Assembly: GCA_963841695.1 (NCBI GenBank)
Contig: CAWJDQ010000008.1
Location: forward strand, 124,001 to 188,000
Direction of reading: 5' to 3'
DNA length: 64,000 nucleotides
DNA from: RYN-230 sp963841695
GTDB lineage: Bacteria; Actinomycetota; Actinomycetes; Streptosporangiales; Streptosporangiaceae
Shown: positions 26,462-35,931 of the stretch, in pieces
Layout of the letters: every line of letters begins with the position of its first letter
Numbering within the stretch: position 1 is the stretch's first letter
Notes under the pieces: model-generated
Database searches by the model: none
What the model was told of the DNA's origin: nothing
The model's input: only the letters and a program-made list of their open reading frames with translations
Program-made: the position numbers and the translations under genes

Positions 26462-28017
26462 GTGAGGGGTGCGCAGGCCCTGATCCGCACGCTGGCCGAC
26501 AGCGGGGTGGACGTCTGTTTCAGTAATCCGGGCACCTCGGAGATGCAGTTCGTGGCCAGCCTGGACGCGGTGCCGCGGATGCACGGGGTGCTCTGCCTGT
26601 TCGAGGGCGTGGCGACCGGGGCGGCGGATGGCTACGGCCGGATGACCGGCCGTCCCGCGGCGACCCTCCTGCATCTGGGCCCGGGCCTGGCGAACGGCCT
26701 GGCCAACCTGCACAACGCCCGCCGGGCCGGCACCCCGCTGGTCAACGTGGTCGGCGATCATGCGTCCTACCACAAGCGCTTCGACGCGCCGCTGGAATCC
26801 GATATCGACGCGCTGGCCTGGGCGGTGTCCCGCTGGGTCCGCCGCTCCGCCCGCAGCGCCGACCTCGCCGCCGACGCGGCCGAGGCCGTGGCCGCGGCCC
26901 TGGGCCCGCCCGGCGGCGTGGCCACGCTGATCCTGCCCGCCGACGTGTCGTGGTCCGACGGTGCCGAGCCCGCGCCGCCGCCCTGGCCGCGGCCGCTGTC
27001 CGTGGTCCCCGGCCCGGTGATTGAGGACCGCCGCGGAGGCACTGCGTGGCGGTGCGGCCTGCGTCATCTTGCTGGGTGGCGGCGCGCTGCGGCGGCCCGG
27101 GCTGGAGGCGGCCAGCCGGATCGCCGCGGCTACCGGGGCGCGGCTGCTGGGCGAGACGTTCCCCGCCCGGCTGGAACGCGGGGCGGGCCTGCCGGGCCTG
27201 GAACGCCTGGCCTACCTGGCCGAGTTCGCGCAGCCGCAGCTGGCCGGGGCCCGGCACCTGATCCTGGCGGGCGCCCGGGCGCCGGTGTCCTTCTTCGCCT
27301 ACCCGGGGCGGCCCAGCTCCCTGTCACCCGACGGCTGCCAGGTGCACACCCTGGCCGGGCCGGGCGAGGATGTGGCCGGGGCACTGATGTCGCTGGCCGA
27401 GCGGGTCGCCCCGGGCAGCCCGCCCGCAGCCGCAGCCGCCCCGGCGGCCCGCGCTGCCCGGCGGTGAGCTGACCGCCGAGACGGCGGCCGCGGTCATCGG
27501 CGCGCTGCTCCCGGACGGGGCGATCGTGTCCGACGAGGCCAATACCTCCGGGCTGTGGCTGCCGGCCGCGACCGCGGGCGCGCCCCCGCACGACTGGCTC
27601 ACGCTCACCGGCGGCGCGATCGGCCAGGGTCTCCCGGTGGCCACCGGGGCCGCCGTGGCCTGCCCGGACCGCAGCGTCCTGGCCCTCGAAGCGGACGGCA
27701 GCGCGATGTACACGATCTCGGCGCTCTGGACGCACGCGCGCGAACAGCTGGATGTCACCACGGTGATCTTCAGTAACCACCGCTACGCGATCCTCGACCT
27801 GGAGCTGCAGCGGGTGGGGGCGGTGGCGGACGGGGACGCGGCCCGCAGCCTGCTCGACCTGTCCCGGCCCGATCTGGACTTCGCCGCCCTGGCCCGCGGG
27901 ATGGGCGTCCCCGGGACCCGGGCCGCCACCGCCGGCGAGTTCGCCGGAGAGTTGCGGCGCGCGCTGGAGGAGCCGGGTCCTCACCTGATCGAGGTGCTGC
28001 TCAGCCAGGCAGGCTGA
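26462..28017 (+). pseudogene. IlvX/benzoylformate-decarboxylase-like TPP enzyme, two frameshifts
   Basis: The start is the GTG at 26462 after CGGGAGGAACGA. Three consecutive frames together give one 518-residue TPP enzyme. Frame one carries the N-terminal PYR domain (VDVCFSNPGTSEMQFVASLD, CLFEGVATGAADGYGRMTG with the catalytic Glu). Frame two carries the middle domain (VILLGGGALRRPG, HLILAGARAPVSFFAYPG). Frame three carries the TPP-binding domain (GGAIGQGLPVATGAAVACP, ALEADGSAMYTISALWTHA, NHRYAILDLE). The breaks are near 27018-27045 and 27425-27470, each a single extra base. The length fits the mycobacterial IlvX class, which acts on 2-oxo acids. Confidence 0.82.
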
Positions 28018-28050
28018 CCGGCGCCCGGGATGCGCCAGGGGCCCGCCACC

Positions 28051-28091
28051 GGATGCGCGAAGCCCCGCGGCACAGGATGCGCGAAGCCCCG
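28051..28091 (+). repeat. 17-base direct repeat with 24-base period
   Basis: GGATGCGCGAAGCCCCG occurs at 28051-28067 and again, identical, at 28075-28091, separated by CGGCACA. A third weaker partial copy (GGGATGCGCC) lies just upstream at 28028. The second copy runs into the terminator stem of the TPP-enzyme gene. Confidence 0.7.
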
Positions 28092-28119
28092 GCCGGGATC
28101 GAATTCCCGGGCCGGGGCT
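28085..28119 (+). terminator. terminator hairpin after the TPP-enzyme gene
   Basis: AGCCCCGGCC (28085-28094) pairs with GGCCGGGGCT (28110-28119), extended inside by GGGA/TCCC with one bulged G. It lies about 70 bases after the stop, between convergent genes, and may serve both strands. Confidence 0.7.
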
Positions 28120-28221
28120 CGCGCGTGGCTCTCTCTCAGGCTGCTGCCCTCGGGGGCATGAGGAAAGCCACGGTGATCAGAATTAACTGGGATGACTGCG
28201 AGGATCAGAACGTGGTTCTGG

Positions 28222-28872
28222 TCAGCAGCCGTCGTAGGGCGCCCACGGCGAGGTGCCGTCCTGCGCGTACAGACGCTGGAACGCCTGGGTCTGCTGGGCG
28301 ACGGAGGCCTGCTCGGCCGTGCCTGAGTAGCCCAGGCTGGCCCAGGTGCTCGGCAGGATGCCGTACAGGCCGGCCGAGGACGCGGTCGGGTTGTTGCCCG
28401 ACTCGCGGTAGGCCACGCACTGCTGGAACGAGCTGCCGCCGGTGCTCACCGACGACGTGCCCGAGCTGGCCGACGAGGTGCCCTGGCTCACCGTGGAGGT
28501 GCCCTGGCTCACCGCGGAGGTGCCCGAGCTGGCCGACGAGGTGCCCGACTCAGCGGTTGAGGCATCCGAGTCCGCCGAGGACGTGCTGGAACTCGCCGGG
28601 GCGTGGTAATAGTAAGCCGGCGTCGCGGGGGTTGGCCCCTTGCGCCCGTCGGGCACGCGCACGACCTGGCCCACATAGATCAGGTTGGGGTTCTTGATCC
28701 AGCGGTTGGCCGCCTCGACCTTGCTGAGCGGCACGCCCGCCGAGGCGGCGATGCCGCTGAGCGTGTCACCCGGCTGCACGGTGTGCGTGCTGGCCAGGGC
28801 CGGCCCAGCCGCCAGGCCGGCCATGACGATGCCGGCGCCTGCTGCCGTGATTATCCGAGTTTGTACCTTCAT
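28222..28872 (-). CDS. secreted LysM protein with transglycosylase-like C-terminus
   Basis: The start is the ATG at 28872 with AAGGAGCTTT in front of it (the frame is open to 28899). The protein has 216 residues: a signal peptide (IITAAGAGIVMAGLAAGPALA), a LysM domain (THTVQPGDTLSGIAASAGVPLSKVEAANRW ... GQVVRVP), a Ser/Thr-rich linker of about 60 residues made of SSASSGTS and SQGTSTV repeats, and a C-terminal lytic-transglycosylase/Rpf-like domain (FQQCVAYRESGNNP with catalytic Glu, AGLYGILPSTWASLGY). It would bind and cut peptidoglycan outside the cell, as resuscitation or growth hydrolases do. Confidence 0.88.
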   Translation of the reverse strand: MKVQTRIITAAGAGIVMAGLAAGPALASTHTVQPGDTLSGIAASAGVPLSKVEAANRWIKNPNLIYVGQVVRVPDGRKGPTPATPAYYYHAPASSSTSSADSDASTAESGTSSASSGTSAVSQGTSTVSQGTSSASSGTSSVSTGGSSFQQCVAYRESGNNPTASSAGLYGILPSTWASLGYSGTAEQASVAQQTQAFQRLYAQDGTSPWAPYDGC

Positions 28873-29333
28873 AAAGCTCCTTGTCCGGATTCTGATCACA
28901 GCGGCCCAACGTACGCAAGGCCTGGTCAGCGACGCAAGTCGGGAAGGAGCACCTTGACCTGGGAGAACGCTGAAAGCCCTTATGGCTATGGGGCTGGCGG
29001 GTTTTCAAAAAAAAGTTTGCGGCCAGGCGAATAGGGGTACCCAAGGGTGCCCTGAGTGCGGCGGGCCAGTCTGGGCCCGCCGGGCCGGCCACCCCCGGCC
29101 ACCCATCCCCGGCGCGGCCCTCGCCCGGCCGGCCGTCGGCGGGACGGCGGGTCTCCGGGCCGTGGCCCCGCGGCCGGAGTTGACCGCGGGGGCGGCGGCG
29201 CCCGATCCGGGGTGGCTGGCCAGCCCCGTGACCTGGGCGGGGGCGGAGGAGGCCCGCCGGGTGGCGGGCACCTGCCGCCGACGCAGCGACCGAGCATCCC
29301 CGGTCCGCGGCCAGCAGCCGGCGGCGCAGGCCG
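28873..29333. other. non-coding stretch between LysM and EamA genes
   Basis: No open frame here has convincing codon use. An A8 run (about 29008-29016) inside otherwise GC-rich DNA and a GGGTACCC palindrome (about 29035-29042) are the only notable points. The part next to the LysM gene should hold its promoter, but I could not identify -35/-10 boxes. Confidence 0.4.
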
Positions 29334-30353
29334 TCACCGCGGCCCAGGACAGCGTCGCGGCGGCCGGGGTCCGGCGTCGCGGCGGCCGGGGTCCGCGTCG
29401 CGGCGGCCGGGGACGGCGTCCTGGTCCACGCCTGCGGCCACGCCGACCGGGATGGCCTCGGCCTCGGCCACCGCCCGCGCCGGGACACCCGCGCGGCGGC
29501 CGGGGCGCCGCACGCTGCTCAGCGCGATGCCACCGAGGATGGCCGCGCCCCCGCCGAGCTGAGCCGGGCCGGCCGGGTTACCGAAGACCACGACGCCCGC
29601 CACCGCGCCGACGAGCGGCTCGATGTTGAGGAACGCGCCGGCGATCTCGGCCGGCAGCCGGCTCTGCCCGAAGGCGAACAGGGTGAACGGGAGCAGGGTC
29701 CCGCCCGTGATGAGCGCGATCACGGCCACCAGGCTGCCGGTGCTGGCGGGGGCGTGCGGAACGTGCTCGGTCAGCGCGGCGAACGGCGCCGTGGCCAGGG
29801 CCGCCCCGAGGAACTGCACCGCGGTGACGGCGATGGGGTCACGGCCGCGCAGCAGCCGGGTCTGGCCGACGGTGAAGACGGCCGAGAGCAGCACGGAGGC
29901 CAGCACCAGGCCGTCGCCCCCCAGGTTCGCGCCGCCTCCGCCGCCCGCGGCGACCAGGCCGACCCCGCCGAGTGAGACGGCGAAGCCGGCCCAGGCGACC
30001 GGGCGGGCCACGCTGCGGTGCCACACCGCGGCGATGATCGCGACCAGCACGGGGGCGGTACCGATGAGCAGCGCGGCGTGGCTGACACTGGTCCGGGTAA
30101 TGCCGGTGTTCTGCAGCAGGACCGTCCCGCCGTACCCGAGCGCGCCAGAGACCAGGACCGCCGGGCTCCAGGCCGTGCGCAGCCGGGACCGGGTGGCGAT
30201 CAGCAGCACGGCGGCGGCCACGGCGAACCGGATGGCGGTCAGCCAGCCGGGCGGCAGCCAGCCCAGGGCGATCTTGGACAGGGGCACCGTGCTGCCCCAC
30301 AGCAGCCCGGCGACGGTGAGCGCCACGAGGGCGCGGCGACGGTCGAGGTTCAT
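29334..30353 (-). CDS. EamA/DMT-family exporter
   Basis: The 339-residue protein has ten predicted membrane helices formed by two EamA repeats (LLWGSTVPLSKIAL... and ...GGTLLPFTLFAFGQSRLPAEIAGAFLNIEPLVGAVAG). Family members export amino acids or metabolites. The last 45 residues (GRRDADPGRRDAGPRPPRRC) are encoded by a triplicated 21-base GC repeat (29356-29417) and are unlike the family, so the natural stop may have been lost by an indel. It is divergent from an Lrp-type regulator, the classic arrangement for Lrp-controlled amino-acid exporters. Confidence 0.85.
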   Translation of the reverse strand: MNLDRRRALVALTVAGLLWGSTVPLSKIALGWLPPGWLTAIRFAVAAAVLLIATRSRLRTAWSPAVLVSGALGYGGTVLLQNTGITRTSVSHAALLIGTAPVLVAIIAAVWHRSVARPVAWAGFAVSLGGVGLVAAGGGGGANLGGDGLVLASVLLSAVFTVGQTRLLRGRDPIAVTAVQFLGAALATAPFAALTEHVPHAPASTGSLVAVIALITGGTLLPFTLFAFGQSRLPAEIAGAFLNIEPLVGAVAGVVVFGNPAGPAQLGGGAAILGGIALSSVRRPGRRAGVPARAVAEAEAIPVGVAAGVDQDAVPGRRDADPGRRDAGPRPPRRCPGPR

Positions 30354-30423
30354 GCTTCCAGGATGCGTCGTCGCGGGCCGTAATTAGCCGCAGGAGGCTT
30401 CCCGATGAATATTATTAAGTACT
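30354..30423. promoter_or_regulatory. AT-rich divergent promoter region, EamA / Lrp
   Basis: The 70 bases contain GAATATTATTAAGTACT (30407-30423), strikingly AT-rich for this genome and partly palindromic (AATATT, AGTACT). TATTAT at 30410-30415 is a good -10 for the Lrp gene, whose ATG lies 8 bases later without a ribosome site, so a leaderless message is likely. Lrp proteins bind such AT-rich sites; autoregulation is inferred. Confidence 0.5.
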
Positions 30424-30960
30424 ATGCCCGTTAACCTTGATGAAGTTGATATCCAGCTGCTGACTGCACTGCAGGCCGACGCGGACCGGACCAACGTGGA
30501 GCTGGCCCGGCTGGTCGGCCTGTCCCCCGCCGCGACGCTGCACCGGGTGCGCGCACTCAAAGAGTCCGGGGTGATCCGCATCATCCGGGCCCAGCTCGAC
30601 CCGGACGCGGCCGGGTTCCCGCTGCAGCTCTACGTATTCGCGGCCCTGGGCCGGCACGATCCCCGGGCGACCCGCATCTTCGAGGACCAGGTCCGGGCGC
30701 TGCCGCAGATCATCCAGGCCGACAATCTGGCCGGCGAGATGGACTACCTGCTCAGCATCGTCGCCCGGGACGTCGCCGAGCTGCAGGAGGTGCTGACCCG
30801 GCTGTCCACCCGGGGCGGCCAGCGGCTGGTCACCTACCTGCGGCTGGCCGAGGTCAAGCCGCCCTGCGGGCTGCCGCTGGACCCGGACACGACAGCGGGT
30901 GGCCGCGCGGCGCGCCAGCGCCGGCGGCCACCCGCTGACCGGGAGGAACCGGCCGGTTAG
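30424..30960 (+). CDS. Lrp/AsnC-family transcriptional regulator
   Basis: The 178-residue protein has an N-terminal HTH (VDIQLLTALQADADRTNVELARLVGLSPAATLHRVRALKESGVI) and a RAM ligand/oligomerisation domain (LDPDAAGFPLQLYVFAALG ... AGEMDYLLSIVARDVAELQEVL). The last 35 residues are an Arg/Pro tail. It probably senses an amino acid and regulates the divergent EamA exporter and itself. Confidence 0.9.
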   Translation: MPVNLDEVDIQLLTALQADADRTNVELARLVGLSPAATLHRVRALKESGVIRIIRAQLDPDAAGFPLQLYVFAALGRHDPRATRIFEDQVRALPQIIQADNLAGEMDYLLSIVARDVAELQEVLTRLSTRGGQRLVTYLRLAEVKPPCGLPLDPDTTAGGRAARQRRRPPADREEPAG

Positions 30961-30984
30961 CGAGCCCGGGCTGCCCCCGGGGGC

Positions 30985-32751
30985 TCAGGACTTGAGCTGC
31001 TCGATCTTGTCGCGGAACAGGGTGGTCGCGATCGTGGACTTGCGCGGCTGCCCGTGCAGGAACGCCTCGGCGAACTTCTTGGCCTGGTCGTAGGAGACCT
31101 TGCCGGGCATGGGCGGCTCGTCCGGGTTGACGTTGACGTCGACCAGGGCCGGCCCATCGTGGCTGAGCGCCTGGCGGATCGCGTCCCGGACCTCACCCGG
31201 GTGGGTCACCTTGAGACCGAGCGCACCGTTGGCGGCGGCCACCCCGGTGTAGTCCACGAACGGCTCCGGCTGGCGCACCCCGTACTCGGGGAAGCCGAGC
31301 ACCATCTGCTCCCAGAGGATCTGGCCGAGCGAGTTGTTGTTGTTGATCACGATCTTGACCGGCAGCTTGTGCTTGATGGCGGTGATGAACTCGGCCATCA
31401 GCATGGCGAACCCGCCGTCGCCGACGTAGCCGATGACCTGACGGCCCGGGAACGCGTGCTGGATCCCGATGGCGTACGGCAGCCCGGGCGCCATCGTGGC
31501 CAGGTTCCCGGACAGGTAGAACCGCCGGTCGGCGCGGATGTGCCAGTGCCGCGCGGCCCAGGTGGCGATGGTCCCGCTGTCGCAGGTCAGGATGGCATCG
31601 TCGGCGGCCAGCTCGTCGAGCACGCTGACCACATACTCCGGGGCGATCGGGTCCCGCTTCTCATCCTGCAGCGCGGCCATCTTGTCCCGCCACTTGCCCA
31701 TCTGCTTCTGGTACTTCTCCAGGAACGAGGTGTCGCTCCGCTGCTTGAGCAGCGGCAGCAGGGCCTGCAGGCCCTCCCGGGCGTCCCCCACCACCGGCAC
31801 CTCGGTCGGCACCCGCGAGCCCGCCCGGGCCGGGTCGGCCTCGATCTGCACGATCCGCGCCTTGCCCGGCTCCGGCATGTACTTGGTGTAGGGGTAGTTG
31901 GTGCCGACCATGAACAGCGTGTCGAGGTCGTCCATCAGCTCCTCGGAGGGCCCGGTGCCGAGCAGGCCGATCCCCCCGGTGGTGTACGGCGAGTCGTCCG
32001 GCACGGTGCCCTTGCCGGACAGCGTCTTGATGATCGGTGCGCCCAGCGTCTCCGCCACCGCGAGCAGCTGCTCGCGGGCGTGCAGCGCGCCCGCGCCGGC
32101 CAGGATCGCGACCTTCTCACCGGCGTTCAGCACGTCGGCCAGCCGCTGCAGGTCCTCCTCGCGGGGCCGGCCGGGGGCGGCCAGCCGGATCGGCGACGTG
32201 GCCGGCGGACGGGCCGGGCCGACTTCCGCCCAGGGATTCTGGCCCGCCGTGGCCACCTGGATGTCGTTCGGGATGGTCAGGTGGGCCACCCCGCGCCGGG
32301 CGTAGGCGGTGCGCACCGCGATGTCCACCAGCGCGGGCAGCTGCGCGGGGTTGTAGATCATCTGGTCGTAGACCGCGACGTCCTCGTAGAGCCGGTCGAG
32401 GTTCACTTCCTGCTGGTAACCGGTGCCCAGCACCGAGGTCTCCTGCATGCCGGTGATGGCCAGCACGGGCATGTGATCAAGCTTGGCGTCGTAGAGCCCG
32501 TTCAGCAGGTGGATGCCGCCGGGCCCGGACGTGGCCAGGCAGACACCGATCTGCCCGGTCGCCTTGGCGTGGGCGGTCGCCATGAACGCGGCCGCCTCCT
32601 CGTGGTGGACCAGCACGAACTTCACCCGGTCCTGATGCCGGCGGAAGCCTTCCATGAGGCCGTTGATGCCGTCCCCCGGAAGCCCGAAGACAGTGTCCAC
32701 GCCCCAGTCTGCGAGCCGCTCGACCAGAGCCTCGGATGCGATCTGTGCCAC
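30985..32751 (-). CDS. pyruvate oxidase/dehydrogenase-type TPP enzyme
   Basis: The protein has 588 residues from the GTG at 32751, behind GGAGGTCCGCAG. It has the three domains of the POX family: PYR (DTVFGLPGDGINGLMEGF, LVHHEEAAAFMATAHAKATG with catalytic Glu), a central FAD/Rossmann domain (LAGAGALHAREQLLAVAETL) and PP (YVGDGGFAMLMAEFITAIKHKLPVKIVINNNN, the GDG-x-NN TPP/Mg motif). It would oxidise or decarboxylate pyruvate or a similar 2-oxo acid, forming acetate or acetyl phosphate. It is convergent with the Lrp gene, with 24 bases between the stops. Confidence 0.9.
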   Translation of the reverse strand: MAQIASEALVERLADWGVDTVFGLPGDGINGLMEGFRRHQDRVKFVLVHHEEAAAFMATAHAKATGQIGVCLATSGPGGIHLLNGLYDAKLDHMPVLAITGMQETSVLGTGYQQEVNLDRLYEDVAVYDQMIYNPAQLPALVDIAVRTAYARRGVAHLTIPNDIQVATAGQNPWAEVGPARPPATSPIRLAAPGRPREEDLQRLADVLNAGEKVAILAGAGALHAREQLLAVAETLGAPIIKTLSGKGTVPDDSPYTTGGIGLLGTGPSEELMDDLDTLFMVGTNYPYTKYMPEPGKARIVQIEADPARAGSRVPTEVPVVGDAREGLQALLPLLKQRSDTSFLEKYQKQMGKWRDKMAALQDEKRDPIAPEYVVSVLDELAADDAILTCDSGTIATWAARHWHIRADRRFYLSGNLATMAPGLPYAIGIQHAFPGRQVIGYVGDGGFAMLMAEFITAIKHKLPVKIVINNNNSLGQILWEQMVLGFPEYGVRQPEPFVDYTGVAAANGALGLKVTHPGEVRDAIRQALSHDGPALVDVNVNPDEPPMPGKVSYDQAKKFAEAFLHGQPRKSTIATTLFRDKIEQLKS

Positions 32752-32965
32752 CTGCGGACCTCCAACTGATCGTGGTTAGCGCGGCAGAAGAATCTGCCCA
32801 CTCCCGGCTGTCCACAGACGGGGCCGCCAAACATGGCAATTCCGCGGCCCTGCCTCCCGTGCCGAGGTTTGACCGCGCGGACCGCAGGTAGCAGTGGAGC
32901 GGACGCGCCGGTACGGCCAGGCCGCCGCAGCGGCCGCGGACCACACGGCGGACGAGGCCGGGAGG

Positions 32966-34110
32966 ATGAACGAGATCATGGGCGGACTGAGGACGCCGGG
33001 ACCGGATCCCGCCGTGCAGGGCCTGGACGCGGCCGTCTACGTGGTGCCGACCGACGCGCCCGAGGCCGACGGCACCCTGGCCTGGGACAAGACCACGCTG
33101 GTGCTGGTCACGGCCCGGGCCGGCGGTCAGCAGGGCATCGGCTGGAGCTACACCGCGGCCGCCGCCGCGCCGGTGGTGACCGGCATCCTGTCCGGCGTGG
33201 TGACGGGCCGCAGCGCGCTGGACGTGCCCGGCGCGAACGAGGCGATGACCCGGGCGCTGCGCAACGTGGGCCGCGCCGGGCATCGGCGGCGATGGCCATG
33301 TCCGCCGCCGACATCGCGCTGTGGGACCTGAAGGCCCGGCTGCTCGGCTGCCCGTCGCCGCCCTGATCGGCCGGGCCCGCGACGACGTGCCGGTCTACGG
33401 CAGCGGCGGCTTCACCACCTACGACGAGCGGCGGACCCGCGAGCAGCTGACCGGGTGGGTGGGCAAGGACCGGATCCCCCGGGTCAAGATCAAGATCGGC
33501 GAGTCCTGGGGCGGCAACGAGCGGCGCGACCTGGCCCGGGTCGCGCTGGCCCGGGAGGTCATCGGCCCGGACACGGAGCTCTACGTGGACGCCAACGGCG
33601 GCTACTCCACCGGGCAGGCCGTGCGGATGGCGGCGGCGATGGACGAGTACGGGGTGACCTGGTTCGAGGAGCCGGTGTCGTCCCAGGACCTCGCCGGGCC
33701 TGGCGGCGATCCGGCGGCAGGTCCGGCCCGACGTGGCCGCGGGCGAGTACAGCTGGACGCTGGCTGATTCCGCCCGGCTGCTGGCCGCGGGCGCGGTGGA
33801 CTGCCTGCAGCTGGACGTGACCCGCTGCGGCGGCATCACCGAGTTCCTCCGCGGCGCCGCGCTGGCCGCCGCGCACAACGTGCAGGTCTCCGGGCACTGC
33901 GCGCCGAACCTGCACGCGCAGGTCGCCGCGGCCGTGCCCAACCTGCGGCACGTCGAGTACTTCCATGATCATCAGCGGATCGAGCGGATGCTGTTCGACG
34001 GGGACGCTGGATCCGGCGGGCGGCGTGCTGACGCCCGATCCGGGACGGCCCGGGCCTCGGCCTGGAGCTGCGCGCCGCGGACGCCGAGCGCTACCGCGAG
34101 GGCTGGCACC
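32966..34110 (+). pseudogene. enolase-superfamily (mandelate racemase type) enzyme, several frameshifts
   Basis: Pieces of one mandelate-racemase-type protein lie in different frames. An N-terminal capping domain leads to AADIALWDLKARLLGCP (about 33300-33350), then VKIKIGESWGGNERRDLARVALAREVIG (Lys base region), LYVDANGGYSTGQAVRMAAAM and VTWFEEPVSSQDL (metal ligands Asp and Glu), DCLQLDVTRCGGITEFLRGA (third metal ligand region) and VSGHCAPNLHAQVAAAVPNLRHVEYFHDH. At least four single-base shifts occur (about 33290, 33360, 33700, 34010-34050). The 3' end is uncertain. Substrate is probably a sugar acid. Confidence 0.7.
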
Positions 34111-34205
34111 GGCCGCGGCATCGCCGCGAATACTCTGCGCCCCATGTTTATCTCCTGTGCAGGGGGCATCCTCCGGGGTACTTACTCCGCCCGCAGGATT
34201 CTGAG

Positions 34206-35032
34206 GTGATAGACGTGGATGCTGCGATCCCCCTCGCACCCACGCCACCGGCCGCCGACCCGGCAGCGCAGGACGACGGCGAACTGCTCGAACTCGTTCA
34301 CACCCTGCCGACCGGATCCGGCGCCGCTCCGCCGCCTGCGAGGCCCTGGTACTCCGCTACCAGCTCGCTGGTCCGGTCGTGCGCCCGCCGGTACCGGGAC
34401 AGCCCGGAACCGGAGGAGGAGCTGATGCAGGTCGGCTACGTCGGCCTGATCAAGGCGATCAACAAGTTCGACCCCGGCGTTCGGCGGCAGCCTGGCCGCG
34501 TACGCCCAGCCGTGCATCACCGGCGAGATCAAGCGGCATTTCCGGGACAAGCGCTGGCAGGTCCACGTCAAGCGGCCGGTCCAGGAACTCTGCTCGAGGT
34601 GCGCAAGGCCGCGCAGCGCCCTGGTCCAGGAGCTCGGTCGCGCGCCCGCGGACGAGGAGGTCGCCCGGCACCTGTGCGTCAGCCTGGCGGACATCCGGGA
34701 CGCCAGCCGGGCGGACATGGTCTTCCACCCGAGTCGCTGGACGCCCCATGTCCACTGACGATGACGCGGCCACCCTGGGCGACCTGCTCGGCGGGGAAGA
34801 CCCCCAGGTGGAGCACACCCTGGACATGCAGGCGGTGTCCACCCACTGGAACGAGCTGCCCGAGCGGGAGCAGCACATCCTGGCCATGCGCTTCTACGGC
34901 AACATGACCCAGGCGGAGATCGGCCAGCAGCTGGGCGTCTCGCAGATGCACGTGTCCCGGCTGCTGGCCCGGGCCCTCGACTACCTGCGCGACTGCCTGC
35001 TCGGCACCGAGCAGCGGGTCAGCTACCGCTAG
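34206..35032 (+). pseudogene. SigB/SigF-type RNA polymerase sigma factor, several frameshifts
   Basis: Across frames the protein reads as a stress/sporulation sigma-70: ACEALVLRYQLAG (region 1.2/2.1), ELMQVGYVGLIKAINKFDPG (region 2), YAQPCITGEIKRHFRDKRWQVHVKRPVQEL (regions 2.4-3), LVQELGRAPADEEVARHLCVSLADIRDA, then STHWNELPEREQHILAMRFYGNMTQAEIGQQLGVSQMHVSRLLARAL (region 4 HTH). About five single-base shifts between 34310 and 34740 break it. It is close to USP and ChaB genes, typical members of a general-stress regulon. Anti-sigma partners are not in the window. Confidence 0.8.
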
Positions 35033-35059
35033 CCCGCAGGTCAGCTGCTGCTGGTGACC

Positions 35060-35096
35060 CGCCCGCGTGGCCTCGCCGTTGAAGGCCACGCGGGCG
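35060..35096. terminator. terminator hairpin after the sigma-factor gene
   Basis: CGCCCGCGTGGCCT (35060-35073) pairs perfectly over 14 bp with AGGCCACGCGGGCG (35083-35096), leaving a 9-base loop. It lies 28 bases after the sigma-factor stop. Confidence 0.75.
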
Positions 35097-35213
35097 AGCG
35101 GTCAAGCCCGGCCCGGGTGCTCAGCCGCTGGTACCCGGGCCGGACGTTCAGGCGTTCGCCGGAGGTACTTCACCATCCGCTGCCCGCGTTCACCGGGGTG
35201 AAACAGGCGGGGC

Positions 35214-35649
35214 TCAGCGGGTCTCCGGGACCAGCAGGACCGGGCACGGCGCGTTCCGCAGCACGTACTGGCTGCCCAGCAGCCAGGACATCGCGTTCTC
35301 GCCGCGGGAGCCGACGACGAGCAGTTCCGCGTCCAGCGTGCGGGCCGCGTCTACCAGGCTGCGCCCCGGGACGCCCTGCACGACCCGGAGTTCTACCTGC
35401 GCGGCGCCGGGCCCCAGTGCGTCGAGCGTGGCGTCGCGCAGCACGTCCTCGGCGTGGGCGCGCTGCTCACCGGCGGTGTGCAGGCCGGCGCCGACCGGGC
35501 GGGCGGCAGGCGCGGTGACCGCGCCCTCGCCGCTGTAGGCCGGTCACGGCGACGAGCTTGGCCTGCCGGAACGCGGCTTCCTGCGCGGCCGCGCGGATCG
35601 CGTCCTGGGATCCGGCCCGGTCCTGGACCGCTACGACCACCGTCATCAT
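35214..35649 (-). pseudogene. universal stress protein (UspA family), one frameshift
   Basis: The gene begins ATGATGACG at 35649 with GGGAGGGGAGC directly upstream and encodes TVVVAVQDRAGSQDAIRAAAQEAAFRQAKLVAVT. After a shift near 35530 the frame resumes with VELRVVQGVPGRSLVDAARTLDAELLVVGSRGENAMSWLLGSQYVLRNAPCPVLLVPE. GSRG-x9-GS is the ATP-binding signature of UspA domains. Repaired length would be about 145 residues, a single Usp domain. Confidence 0.78.
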
Positions 35650-35922
35650 GCTCCCCTCCCGCCTGCCCCGGCGCCCGTCCCGGGCCGCCGCGGTGCGCCG
35701 GTCGTTTTCCTTCTCGATTGCCGCGGCCAGTTCCTGCTTGGTCATCCGGGACCGGCCGGGCACGCCCAGCCGGCGGGCCAGCCCGAGCAGGTGCTGCTTG
35801 CTCGCGTTGGCGTCCCCCTCGCCGTACTCCGCGACCGCGCTGTCGTGTGCCTTGATCCACGTCTCCTGCGCCTGGTCCGGGGACCGCTTCAGGGTGGACG
35901 GCAGTTCCTCACGTTCTGGCAT
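35650..35922 (-). CDS. ChaB-family protein with Rho-N/SAP-like C-terminus
   Basis: The ATG at 35922 follows GGAGACCC. Residues 1-45 (REELPSTLKRSPDQAQETWIKAHDSAVAEYGEG) are a ChaB domain; residues 46-75 (SKQHLLGLARRLGVPGRSRMTKQELAAAIEKEN) look like a Rho N-terminal/SAP helix-extended loop. As given, the frame runs without stop into the universal stress protein gene. One base shift would place a TGA in the ATGATGA at the USP start, so either there is an indel or the two are fused. ChaB proteins in actinomycetes are small, abundant and stress-linked, with unknown biochemical role. Confidence 0.72.
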
Positions 35923-35931
35923 GGGTCTCCC

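Noticed and set aside
28873..29050. ydaO-type leader upstream of the LysM lytic gene
   Set aside because: Such leaders precede some actinomycete cell-wall hydrolase genes, but none of the conserved elements is seen here.
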